Made by a program: the position numbers and the translations under genes
Part shown: piece by piece, positions 1-5,292 of the stretch
Layout of the letters: every line of letters begins with the position of its first letter
Position numbering within the stretch: the stretch's first letter is position 1
Notes under the pieces: generated by a model
Database searches by the model: none
What the model saw: only the letters and a program-made list of their open reading frames with translations
Told to the model about the DNA's origin: nothing
From: Kiritimatiellia bacterium
Lineage (GTDB): Bacteria; Verrucomicrobiota; Kiritimatiellia; RFP12; UBA3636
DNA: 5,292 nucleotides
Reading direction: 5' to 3'
NCBI GenBank assembly: GCA_017476965.1
Contig: JAFUXX010000270.1
Coordinates: 1 to 5,292, forward strand

Positions 1-1097
1 CGTGCATCGGCGCGTACATGCTCGACGCGCGCTCCGGCGCGATTTTCGCGGTCCGCTCGCCGCACACCGTCCTCGCCACGGGCGGCGCCGGCAAGGTGTA
101 CCTCTACACGTGCAACCCCGACGTGGCGACCGCGGGCGGCATCGCGATGGCGTGGCGCGCCGGCGCGGACATCAGGAACATGGAGTTCTTCCAGTTCCAC
201 CCGACGTGCCTTTACCACCCCGAGGCCAAGAGCTTCCTCGTGTCCGAAGCCGTGCGCGGCGAAGGCGCGAAGCTGGTGGACGCCTCGGGCGCCACGTTCA
301 TGGAGCGCTACGACAGGCGCGGCTCGCTCGCGCCGCGCGACATCGTGGCCCGCGCGATCGACCACGAGATGAAGACGCGCGGCCTGCCGTGCATGTACCT
401 CGACATCCGGCACAAGGGCGAGGAGTTCCTGCGCGGCCGCTTCCCCAACATCTACGCGGAGCTCCGCAAGTGGGGCGTGGACATGGCGCGCGACCTCGTG
501 CCCGTCGTCCCCGCCGCGCACTACTGCTGCGGCGGCGTGGCGGCCACGGTGGAGGGGCGCACGAACGTCCGCGGCCTGTACGCAGTCGGCGAAACCGCGA
601 ACACCGGGCTCCACGGCGCGAACCGCCTCGCGTCCAATTCGCTGCTCGAAGCCGCCGTCTGCGGCGCGAAATGCGCGGAGTGGATACTCGCGAACAGGAA
701 CGAGGGCGGTCCGGCGTCCGCCTCCATCCCGCCGTGGGACCCGGGCCCGGCCGTGCCGAGCGACGAACTCGTCGTGGTGAACCACAACTGGGACGAAGTC
801 CGCACGTGCATGTGGGACTACGTGGGCATCGTCCGTTCCGACAAGCGCCTGGAGCGCGCGCTTCGCCGCATCGAAAACCTGCGCCGCGAGATCCGCCAGT
901 ACTACTTCGACTACTTCGTCACGTCGGACGTGCTGGAGCTGCGCAACATCGCGGACGCCGCCTGGCTCATCGTCCGCTCCGCCCTCGCCCGCCGCGAAAG
1001 CCGCGGCCTGCATTTCTCCCTCGACTGCCCCGACCGCCTCCCCGAGGCGCGGGACACGGTGATTTCCAATCCGTTCGGCCCCGGCCGGCGACCCTAG
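1..1097 (+). CDS. nadB: L-aspartate oxidase NadB, 5'-truncated by window edge
   Basis: This flavoprotein oxidises L-aspartate to iminoaspartate, which quinolinate synthase NadA then uses in de novo NAD synthesis in the cytoplasm. About 364 residues are visible in the frame beginning at base 3. Against a usual length of roughly 520-540, the N-terminal part with the FAD GxGxxG motif lies off the left edge. Visible hallmarks are ATGGAGKVY, FHPT (His at 198-200), RGEGA, APRDIVARAID (Arg at 336-338), PAAHYCCGG (His at 519-521), GLYAVGE and TGLHGANRLASNSLLEA (Arg at 624-626). The His and Arg residues match those known in the E. coli enzyme for substrate binding and catalysis. The C-terminal helical domain with RRESRGLHF separates NadB from succinate dehydrogenase and fumarate reductase flavoproteins. 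The usual HYTCGG reads HYCCGG here. The stop TAG is at 1095-1097, and the next gene starts 9 nt later, suggesting co-transcription. Identity is very secure. Confidence 0.96.
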   Translation, partial: CIGAYMLDARSGAIFAVRSPHTVLATGGAGKVYLYTCNPDVATAGGIAMAWRAGADIRNMEFFQFHPTCLYHPEAKSFLVSEAVRGEGAKLVDASGATFMERYDRRGSLAPRDIVARAIDHEMKTRGLPCMYLDIRHKGEEFLRGRFPNIYAELRKWGVDMARDLVPVVPAAHYCCGGVAATVEGRTNVRGLYAVGETANTGLHGANRLASNSLLEAAVCGAKCAEWILANRNEGGPASASIPPWDPGPAVPSDELVVVNHNWDEVRTCMWDYVGIVRSDKRLERALRRIENLRREIRQYYFDYFVTSDVLELRNIADAAWLIVRSALARRESRGLHFSLDCPDRLPEARDTVISNPFGPGRRP

Positions 1098-1106
1098 CAA
1101 AAGCAA

Positions 1107-2111
1107 ATGGAAACCGTTCTCTCCGATCCAGGCCCCGCCTGCGAAGGCGCCAGGCTCTACCGCATCCCCGGCCCCGGCGCCGTGGAAACGTGGGTGGCCA
1201 CGACGCCCGGCACACGCCTGATCTGCAACGACCCCGCGGTGGCGGGCGTGCGCTACACGTCGCTCCTGCGCGAATCGTGCGCCTCGATCCTCCGCGCGCT
1301 CTCGACCGACGCGGCGGAGACGGACGCCGTGGTCGTGAACATCCTGCGCGGCGGACTCAATTTCGGCCTGCGCGAGGCGTGCGCCGAAGCGTTCGGCTGG
1401 AACGCCCACACCACTTGCTTCATGAGCGCCCAGCGCGCCCGCGACGAGCGCGACCCCGAGGCGTGGCACATCACCGAAAACGCGTACCGCAAGCTCTACC
1501 TGCCGGAGCGCGTCACGTTTTTCGTGGGCGACGTGGTCGCCACGGGCACGAGCCTGCGCTACGGGCTGCAGGAGCTCGTGAAAACCGCGTCCGAGCGCAA
1601 GGCCGACGTCCGCGGCATAGTGTTCTTCACGTTCGGCGGACCCGTCGCCCGCGCGATCCTGGAGGAGGTGGACGCCTCCTGCCGCGCGCTCTTCCCCAAC
1701 TACGGCCGCACCACGCTCGTCTACCTCGAAGGCTGCTTCGCCGTCGCCGCGCCGGACACCCCGCTGCACGTGCGCCTCACCGGCACGGACCTGCTGCGCC
1801 TCGGCTCGGTCATGGCGCCGGATTTCGTCGAGTCGCAGTACGAGTCCCCCTCCTACCCCATCGAGCGCTGCACGATCTACGACGCCGGTTCGCGCGCGTT
1901 CTGGCTCTTCGAGTACGTCGCGGACGTGATCGGCTACTGGCGGCAGAACCTCCAGTTCGCCAACCACGGCATGACGTTCGCGGAGCTGCTCGCCGAGCGC
2001 TTCCCGTCGCTCGACCCCGCCCGCTTCGGCGACGTGGACCTCAAGGCGCTTTCGCTCGAACGCATCGAAAAAATGGAGTCTCTCCTGCGCGGCCCGCAGT
2101 CCGGACAATGA
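1107..2111 (+). CDS. Type I phosphoribosyltransferase-like protein, substrate unknown
   Basis: This 334-aa protein contains a recognisable type I phosphoribosyltransferase core. Residues 136-150 read VTFFVGDVVATGTSL, which fits the PRPP-binding motif: a hydrophobic strand, Asp142, then ATGTS for the phosphate loop. Residues 75-86 (VVVNILRGGLNF) resemble the pyrophosphate-loop strand of uracil phosphoribosyltransferases (ILRAGL). The first acidic residue of the usual E/D-D pair is Gly141. The last 130 or so residues, containing IYDAGSRAFW and a Trp/Tyr/Phe-rich stretch, match no domain I recognise, and the protein is longer than a typical 200-aa single-domain enzyme. There is no signal peptide or membrane segment, so it is probably cytoplasmic. 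It starts 9 nt after nadB and overlaps the regulator gene by 4 nt. It is not a NadC-type quinolinate phosphoribosyltransferase, which has a different fold. It could be a base-specific transferase or a non-catalytic PRPP-binding protein. The start is the first ATG after the nadB stop and has no clear Shine-Dalgarno. Confidence 0.8.
   Translation: METVLSDPGPACEGARLYRIPGPGAVETWVATTPGTRLICNDPAVAGVRYTSLLRESCASILRALSTDAAETDAVVVNILRGGLNFGLREACAEAFGWNAHTTCFMSAQRARDERDPEAWHITENAYRKLYLPERVTFFVGDVVATGTSLRYGLQELVKTASERKADVRGIVFFTFGGPVARAILEEVDASCRALFPNYGRTTLVYLEGCFAVAAPDTPLHVRLTGTDLLRLGSVMAPDFVESQYESPSYPIERCTIYDAGSRAFWLFEYVADVIGYWRQNLQFANHGMTFAELLAERFPSLDPARFGDVDLKALSLERIEKMESLLRGPQSGQ
2108..2111 (+). 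promoter_or_regulatory. ATGA stop/start overlap between phosphoribosyltransferase and regulator genes
   Basis: The start ATG (2108-2110) and the stop TGA (2109-2111) share bases, so the two genes overlap by 4 nt. No purine-rich Shine-Dalgarno lies in the preceding 15 nt; only a lone GGA is seen at 2103-2105. This arrangement commonly indicates translational coupling by re-initiating ribosomes and supports this start for the regulator. Confidence 0.75.
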
Positions 2112-3349
2112 AAAACGCACCAGACACCGACGCCTCCGAAAGCGCCGCGCCCGGCTCCGAGGCGGCCGCCCCTCCGCGCACGCTCCGCATAGGAGTGTGG
2201 GCGCGCCAGCAGCAGAAGTGGGGGCGCGACCTCATCGCCGGCGTGTTCCGCTACACGAGCGGCCACGCCCCGTGCGAAATCCAGTTCCTGCAGCTGCACC
2301 CGGGCGGGTGGGACGGCTCGTTCTTCCGCCACTGGAAGCCCGACGGCCTCATCCTCGGCTGCGAGCTGCCGCCGTGGCTCTCCTCGCCCCGCCGCATCGA
2401 CAGGCCCGTCGTTCTCGTGAACGTCCGCGCCACGCAGGTCAACGCGCCAGTCGTGGCCGAGCTCTGGATCGACGAGCGCGCCATCGCGCGCGGCGTGGCG
2501 GAGCAGTTCCTGCGCCGCTCGCTCCCCAATTTCGCGTACGTCGGCGAACCCGAGCCCAACCCGGAAAACGGCTTCTCCGAGCTGCGCCGCCAGTTCTTCG
2601 AGGGGCGCCTGCGCGAGAGCGGCCGGACGTGCGAAGTGTTCCGCGCGCCGCCCGAAATCGGCGCCGACTGGGGGCTGGAGGAGCCCGAGCTCGCGAAGTG
2701 GCTCTCGGAGCTGCCCAAGCCGTGCGGGCTCATGACCTGCTCCGACAAGCGCGGCAAGGCCGTGCTCGACGCCTGCCGCGTGGCCGGCGTCCGCGTGCCC
2801 GAGCAGATCAGCGTGATAAGCGTGGACAACGACCCGGTCTTCTGCGAAACCGCGATGCCGCCGCTTTCGAGCGTGGAGCCCGACAGCGAGGCCGCGGGCT
2901 ACCGCGCGGCGGAGCTGCTCTGCCGCGCGCTCGCCAGCGGCGAAGTGCCGGAGAAGCGCACCGCGGAGACCTACGCCACCAAGGCGTTCGTCGAGCGCGC
3001 GAGTTCGCAGGACTACAAGGGCGCGGCCCGCCTCGTCGCCGCCGCGCGCGACTACATCCGCCGCAACGCCTGCGCGGGAATCCGCACGGCGGACGTCGCC
3101 CGCGCGCTCAAGGTCTCGGTCCGCCTGCTCCACCTGCGCTTTTCCGAGGTCGGCGACACCACGGTCCACGGCGAGATCGAACGTGTCCGCCTCGACCGCG
3201 TCCGCGAGCTGCTGCGCACGACGCGCCTCCCGATCGGCGAAATCGGCACCTCCTGCGGTTTCGCTTCCGAAGCGAATCTCAAAGTCCTCTTCAAGCGGCG
3301 CTTCGGCTGCACGATGCGCGACTGGCGCCGCGGCGGGGAACAATCCTGA
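2108..3349 (+). CDS. XylR-type AraC family transcriptional regulator with LacI/PBP-like sensor domain
   Basis: This 413-aa cytoplasmic transcription factor has two parts. Residues about 25-295 form a periplasmic-binding/LacI-like ligand domain. It opens with LRIGVWA, followed by WGRDLIAGVFRY (38-49), and near its end carries ISVISVDND (242 is the last Asp) and PPLSSVEPD, all typical of XylR-like regulators. Residues about 308-408 are an AraC-type double helix-turn-helix: first helix pair DVARALKVSVRLLHLRF (329-345), linker EIERVRLDRVRELL, second pair IGEIGTSCGFASEANLKVLF (376-395), then the family tail. The usual TP near the end is TM (402-403). E. coli XylR, with this architecture, binds D-xylose; the ligand here is unknown but probably sugar-like. 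Residues 1-24 are a Ser/Ala/Pro/Glu-rich tail. The chosen ATG overlaps the previous stop (ATGA at 2108-2111); the same frame stays open upstream only as a GC-rich shadow of the two preceding genes. The likely target is the adjacent secreted-protein gene. Confidence 0.9.
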   Translation: MKNAPDTDASESAAPGSEAAAPPRTLRIGVWARQQQKWGRDLIAGVFRYTSGHAPCEIQFLQLHPGGWDGSFFRHWKPDGLILGCELPPWLSSPRRIDRPVVLVNVRATQVNAPVVAELWIDERAIARGVAEQFLRRSLPNFAYVGEPEPNPENGFSELRRQFFEGRLRESGRTCEVFRAPPEIGADWGLEEPELAKWLSELPKPCGLMTCSDKRGKAVLDACRVAGVRVPEQISVISVDNDPVFCETAMPPLSSVEPDSEAAGYRAAELLCRALASGEVPEKRTAETYATKAFVERASSQDYKGAARLVAAARDYIRRNACAGIRTADVARALKVSVRLLHLRFSEVGDTTVHGEIERVRLDRVRELLRTTRLPIGEIGTSCGFASEANLKVLFKRRFGCTMRDWRRGGEQS

Positions 3350-3373
3350 AAACACGGAACCAACGACGCGAAC

Positions 3374-3454
3374 ATGAAAAAGACGATCCATCCGACACTC
3401 CGCGCCGCGGCCGCCGCGGTTTTCGCCGCTTCGGCGGTTTTCGCCCTCCGCGCC
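3374..3454 (+). other. Predicted Sec signal peptide coding segment
   Basis: The first 27 residues of the DUF4874/DUF4832 protein have a basic N-terminus (MKK, Arg10), a hydrophobic core rich in Ala, Val and Phe, and possible cleavage after VFA (24) or LRA (27). This places the mature protein in the periplasm or outside the cell. The core repeats the tetrapeptide AVFA twice, which also makes a 12-base direct repeat at 3416-3427 and 3434-3445. Confidence 0.8.
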
Positions 3455-4903
3455 GAAAACGCCGGCCCGTCCGTCTCCCCGGCCGACGGCTGCGAACGGC
3501 TCGAAGAAAACCCCGCCTGCGGCCCCGCCGGCGGCAACTGGACGGTCCTGCGGCGCGGCTCCCCCACCCCGCCCGCCAACCCGTCGCGGTTCTTCTCCAA
3601 GCTCTGGGACCTCTCGCAGTTTTCCGGCGGCAACAACCTCGAAAAAAAGAGCCCCAGGCCCGGGCGCATGGGCGGCGAGGACGTCCCGCTCGACGAATTC
3701 GCGCTCGGCACCATCCGCCAGTCGCTCTCCAACGCCCGCGCCAACGGCGCGCAGGGAATACTGCGCTTCGGCTACGCGTGGGACGACACCATCGGCTCCG
3801 AACCCTCCGATCCCGCGATGATCCGCAAGCACATCGCGCAGATCGCCGAAGTGCTCCGCGAGTTCCCCGACGTCGTCTACGCTGTCGAGGGCGGAATGTT
3901 CGGCCCGTGGGGCGAAATGAACTACTCCGGATACTGCAGGCCGGACCGCTGCGTGCCGATCATCGAGGCGTGGCTCCGGGAGCTGCCGCCCAGCATGCCG
4001 CTGCTCGTCCGCAGCCCCTGCTACCTCATCTGGCACGCCGGAACCGACTCCAAGACGTTCGACGCGGCGGTGCGCGAGGGGCGCCTTGACTGGCCCGGCG
4101 CCGACCGCCTCGGCATGTACAACGACGGGTACCTCGGCTCGATGGGCGACTTCGGCACCTGGCACGACTCCCCGCCGCCGTCCTCCGGCCTCACCCGCGA
4201 AATGGGCGTGCGCTGGCTCGAAACGCGCAAGGGCGGCATCCCGTACGGCGGCGAGTTCGCCTACTGCAACCTGCAGTGGGTCACCAACCCCGGCCCGGTC
4301 GGCAACCCGAAGCTGAACCTCGTGCAGGAGTGGTACCGCACGCACCTCACCTACCTGCGCGATTTCTCCGAAGGCCAGTCCATCGGCCACCTGCTCTCGA
4401 CGATCGCGCTCACGCCCGACCTCGCCCGCTTCCCCGGCGCCCCGTCGCTCGAGGAGTGGATCGGCCGCGACCTCAAGGAGTTCGTCCGCACGCACCTCGG
4501 CTACCGCTACGTGATGCGCGGCGTCCGGTTCCCCGCTTCGGTTCCCGCCGGCCTGCCGTTCCGGCTCGGCCTCGACGTCGAAAACACCGGCTTCAACCAG
4601 TCGCACTGGCCCACCCGCGCGGAAATCGTCTTCGTCCCGCGCGACGGCGCTTCCGAGGTCCGCGTGCCCGTCGCGCTCGACCTTTCGACGCTCGAAGGCG
4701 CCGCCTCCGGCACCTTCTCCGCCGAGGCCGCGGTGCCTGACTCGCTGCGCGGCCGCGAGGCCGACGTGTACCTCGACCTGCGCCTCGCCCTGCCACGCCC
4801 CGAAGGCGTCGTCGCCGAGGATCCGCGCATCCGCTTCGCCAACGAGGGCGTCTGGGACGCGACCCGCCGCGCCTGCCGCCTCGGCTGGACCGTTTTCGAA
4901 TGA
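3374..4903 (+). CDS. Secreted DUF4874/DUF4832 domain protein
   Basis: This 509-aa exported protein has unknown biochemical function. Residues 1-27 look like a Sec signal peptide: KK and Arg10, a hydrophobic stretch of Ala/Val/Phe from 11 to 25, and probable cleavage near Ala24 or Ala27. No lipobox cysteine is seen. Residues about 45-235 resemble DUF4874, with ILRFGYAWDD and GGMFGPWGEMNYSG (Trp179-Gly180-Glu181). Residues about 240-505 resemble DUF4832, with MYNDGYLGSMGDFGTWHD (Asn250-Asp251), GGEFAYCN (Glu294), HLGYRYVMRGVRFP (from His374) and the sandwich motif VENTGF (402-407). The layout suggests an alpha/beta barrel followed by a beta-sandwich, as in many glycan-acting proteins, but catalysis is not established. 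The gene follows the regulator by 24 nt and overlaps aroE by 4 nt, so it is probably co-expressed and may be controlled by the regulator. The start is the first ATG giving a proper signal peptide. Family assignment rests on recognised motifs. Confidence 0.85.
   Translation: MKKTIHPTLRAAAAAVFAASAVFALRAENAGPSVSPADGCERLEENPACGPAGGNWTVLRRGSPTPPANPSRFFSKLWDLSQFSGGNNLEKKSPRPGRMGGEDVPLDEFALGTIRQSLSNARANGAQGILRFGYAWDDTIGSEPSDPAMIRKHIAQIAEVLREFPDVVYAVEGGMFGPWGEMNYSGYCRPDRCVPIIEAWLRELPPSMPLLVRSPCYLIWHAGTDSKTFDAAVREGRLDWPGADRLGMYNDGYLGSMGDFGTWHDSPPPSSGLTREMGVRWLETRKGGIPYGGEFAYCNLQWVTNPGPVGNPKLNLVQEWYRTHLTYLRDFSEGQSIGHLLSTIALTPDLARFPGAPSLEEWIGRDLKEFVRTHLGYRYVMRGVRFPASVPAGLPFRLGLDVENTGFNQSHWPTRAEIVFVPRDGASEVRVPVALDLSTLEGAASGTFSAEAAVPDSLRGREADVYLDLRLALPRPEGVVAEDPRIRFANEGVWDATRRACRLGWTVFE
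4900..4903 (+). promoter_or_regulatory. ATGA stop/start overlap between DUF4832 gene and aroE
   Basis: The aroE start ATG (4900-4902) overlaps the TGA stop of the secreted-protein gene (4901-4903). The only Shine-Dalgarno-like bases are a GGA at 4887-4889, about 10 nt upstream of the ATG. The overlap indicates probable translational coupling and places aroE in the same transcript as the upstream genes. Confidence 0.75.
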
Positions 4904-5292
4904 GCGGCAAAAAACGCTTCGCGCTGATCGGGCACCCGCTCGGCCACAGCCTCTCCCCCGAGATCCACGCGGCTCTCATGGAGGAGGCCGGGATCGACGG
5001 CTCTTACGAGCTGGTCGACGTCGAGCCGGAAAAACTGCCCGCCGAGCTGCCGTCGATCCTGCGCTCGTTCGACGGCTTCAACGCCACGATTCCCCACAAG
5101 AAGGCGGTGATGCCCTTCCTCGAAGGGCTCTCGCCCGCCGCGCAAAGGTGCGGTGCCGTGAACACCGTGTTCCGCAACCGCGGGTTCAACACCGACGCCG
5201 CCGCGTTCCGCGCTTCCGGGCTGCCGTTCGCCGGCGCCCGCGCGGTCCTGATCGGCACGGGCGGGGTCGCGGCGACGATGGCCGCGGAAACG
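4900..5292 (+). CDS. aroE: Shikimate dehydrogenase AroE, 3'-truncated by window edge
   Basis: This cytoplasmic enzyme reduces 3-dehydroshikimate to shikimate with NADPH in the chorismate pathway to aromatic amino acids. The first 131 residues of a usual 270-290 are present. The substrate-binding domain is clear: GHPLGHSLSPEIH (Ser17 and Ser19), FNATIPHKK (Asn61, Thr63 and catalytic Lys67), AVNTV (Asn88) and NTD (catalytic Asp99). The nucleotide-binding domain begins with VLIGTGGVAATM (116-127), a variant of the usual GAGGxxRA loop that lacks its arginine. The stretch between AVNTV and NTD is only about six residues, shorter than in E. coli AroE, and NTDG is NTDA. The start overlaps the previous stop by 4 nt and puts the GHPLGHS motif at the expected distance from the N-terminus. 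A quinate/shikimate dehydrogenase paralogue or AroE-like protein cannot be excluded without the C-terminal half. Confidence 0.92.
   Translation, partial: MSGKKRFALIGHPLGHSLSPEIHAALMEEAGIDGSYELVDVEPEKLPAELPSILRSFDGFNATIPHKKAVMPFLEGLSPAAQRCGAVNTVFRNRGFNTDAAAFRASGLPFAGARAVLIGTGGVAATMAAET

Noticed and set aside
2..2107. Upstream in-frame extension of the regulator to the left window edge
   Set aside because: The extension overlaps all of nadB and the phosphoribosyltransferase gene, and its translation is an Arg/Pro-rich low-complexity run. The real start is the ATG at 2108.
1107..2111. Phosphoribosyltransferase as NadC (quinolinate phosphoribosyltransferase)
   Set aside because: NadC is a type II enzyme with a different fold and motifs. 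This protein shows the type I PRPP loop, so the NadC label is not supported despite the neighbouring nadB.
3350..3373. 24-nt gap before the secreted-protein gene as a promoter or operator
   Set aside because: It is too short for a full promoter and shows no recognisable -35/-10 boxes, inverted repeat or terminator hairpin. A promoter inside the regulator coding sequence cannot be excluded but is not visible.
3416..3445. 12-base direct repeat GCGGTTTTCGCC at 18-base spacing, with a small hairpin (CGCCG/CGGCG, 3424-3436)
   Set aside because: It falls in the signal-peptide core, where AVFA is encoded twice with the same codons, so coding constraint explains it. The hairpin is only 5 bp and lies within coding sequence, so it is not called a terminator or operator.
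2197..4089. Plus-strand open frame of 630 codons overlapping the regulator and secreted-protein genes
   Set aside because: The translation is an Arg/Ala/Pro-rich shadow with no recognisable domain, and both overlapped genes are well supported in other frames.
1934..4606. Very long minus-strand open frame of 890 codons
   Set aside because: It lies opposite the regulator, the secreted-protein gene and the end of the phosphoribosyltransferase gene, all with strong family motifs. Its translation is Arg/Ala/Gly/Val-rich with no motif; it is a GC-rich shadow frame.

Overview
The window is GC-rich and densely coding. It holds five genes, all on the + strand, packed head to tail, and both end genes are cut by the window edges. 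The order is nadB (3' part, L-aspartate oxidase), a type I phosphoribosyltransferase-like protein, a XylR-type AraC regulator with a sugar-binding-like sensor domain, a secreted DUF4874/DUF4832 protein, and aroE (5' part, shikimate dehydrogenase). The gaps are 9 nt, a 4-nt ATGA overlap, 24 nt, and another 4-nt ATGA overlap. This looks like one transcription unit. No promoter, terminator, RNA gene, mobile element or CRISPR array is visible, and no stretch longer than 24 nt lacks a gene.

The likely source is a bacterium of the PVC group (Verrucomicrobiota, Kiritimatiellota or Lentisphaerota). This is inferred from the regulator type (periplasmic-binding-like domain fused to an AraC helix-turn-helix), the DUF4874/DUF4832 secreted protein, the high GC and the lack of strong Shine-Dalgarno sequences. 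The assignment is moderate, because no phylogenetic marker lies in the window.

Region by region: 1-1097 encodes the catalytic and C-terminal parts of NadB, which starts de novo NAD synthesis by oxidising L-aspartate to iminoaspartate. 1107-2111 encodes a 334-aa protein with a PRPP-binding signature and a long unassigned C-terminal part; its substrate is unknown. 2108-3349 encodes a transcription factor that probably senses a sugar-like ligand. 3374-4903 encodes an exported protein with an apparent barrel-plus-sandwich layout resembling glycan-acting proteins. 4900-5292 encodes the N-terminal half of AroE, with all shikimate-contacting residues present.

The mix is unusual. Two housekeeping biosynthetic genes (NAD and aromatic amino acids) flank an uncharacterised phosphoribosyltransferase and a regulator/secreted-protein pair. 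The pair may be a local sensor and its effector that share a transcript with metabolic genes. No known defence, mobile or secondary-metabolite system is recognisable. The best candidates for undescribed biology are the phosphoribosyltransferase and the possible enzymatic role of the DUF4874/DUF4832 protein.
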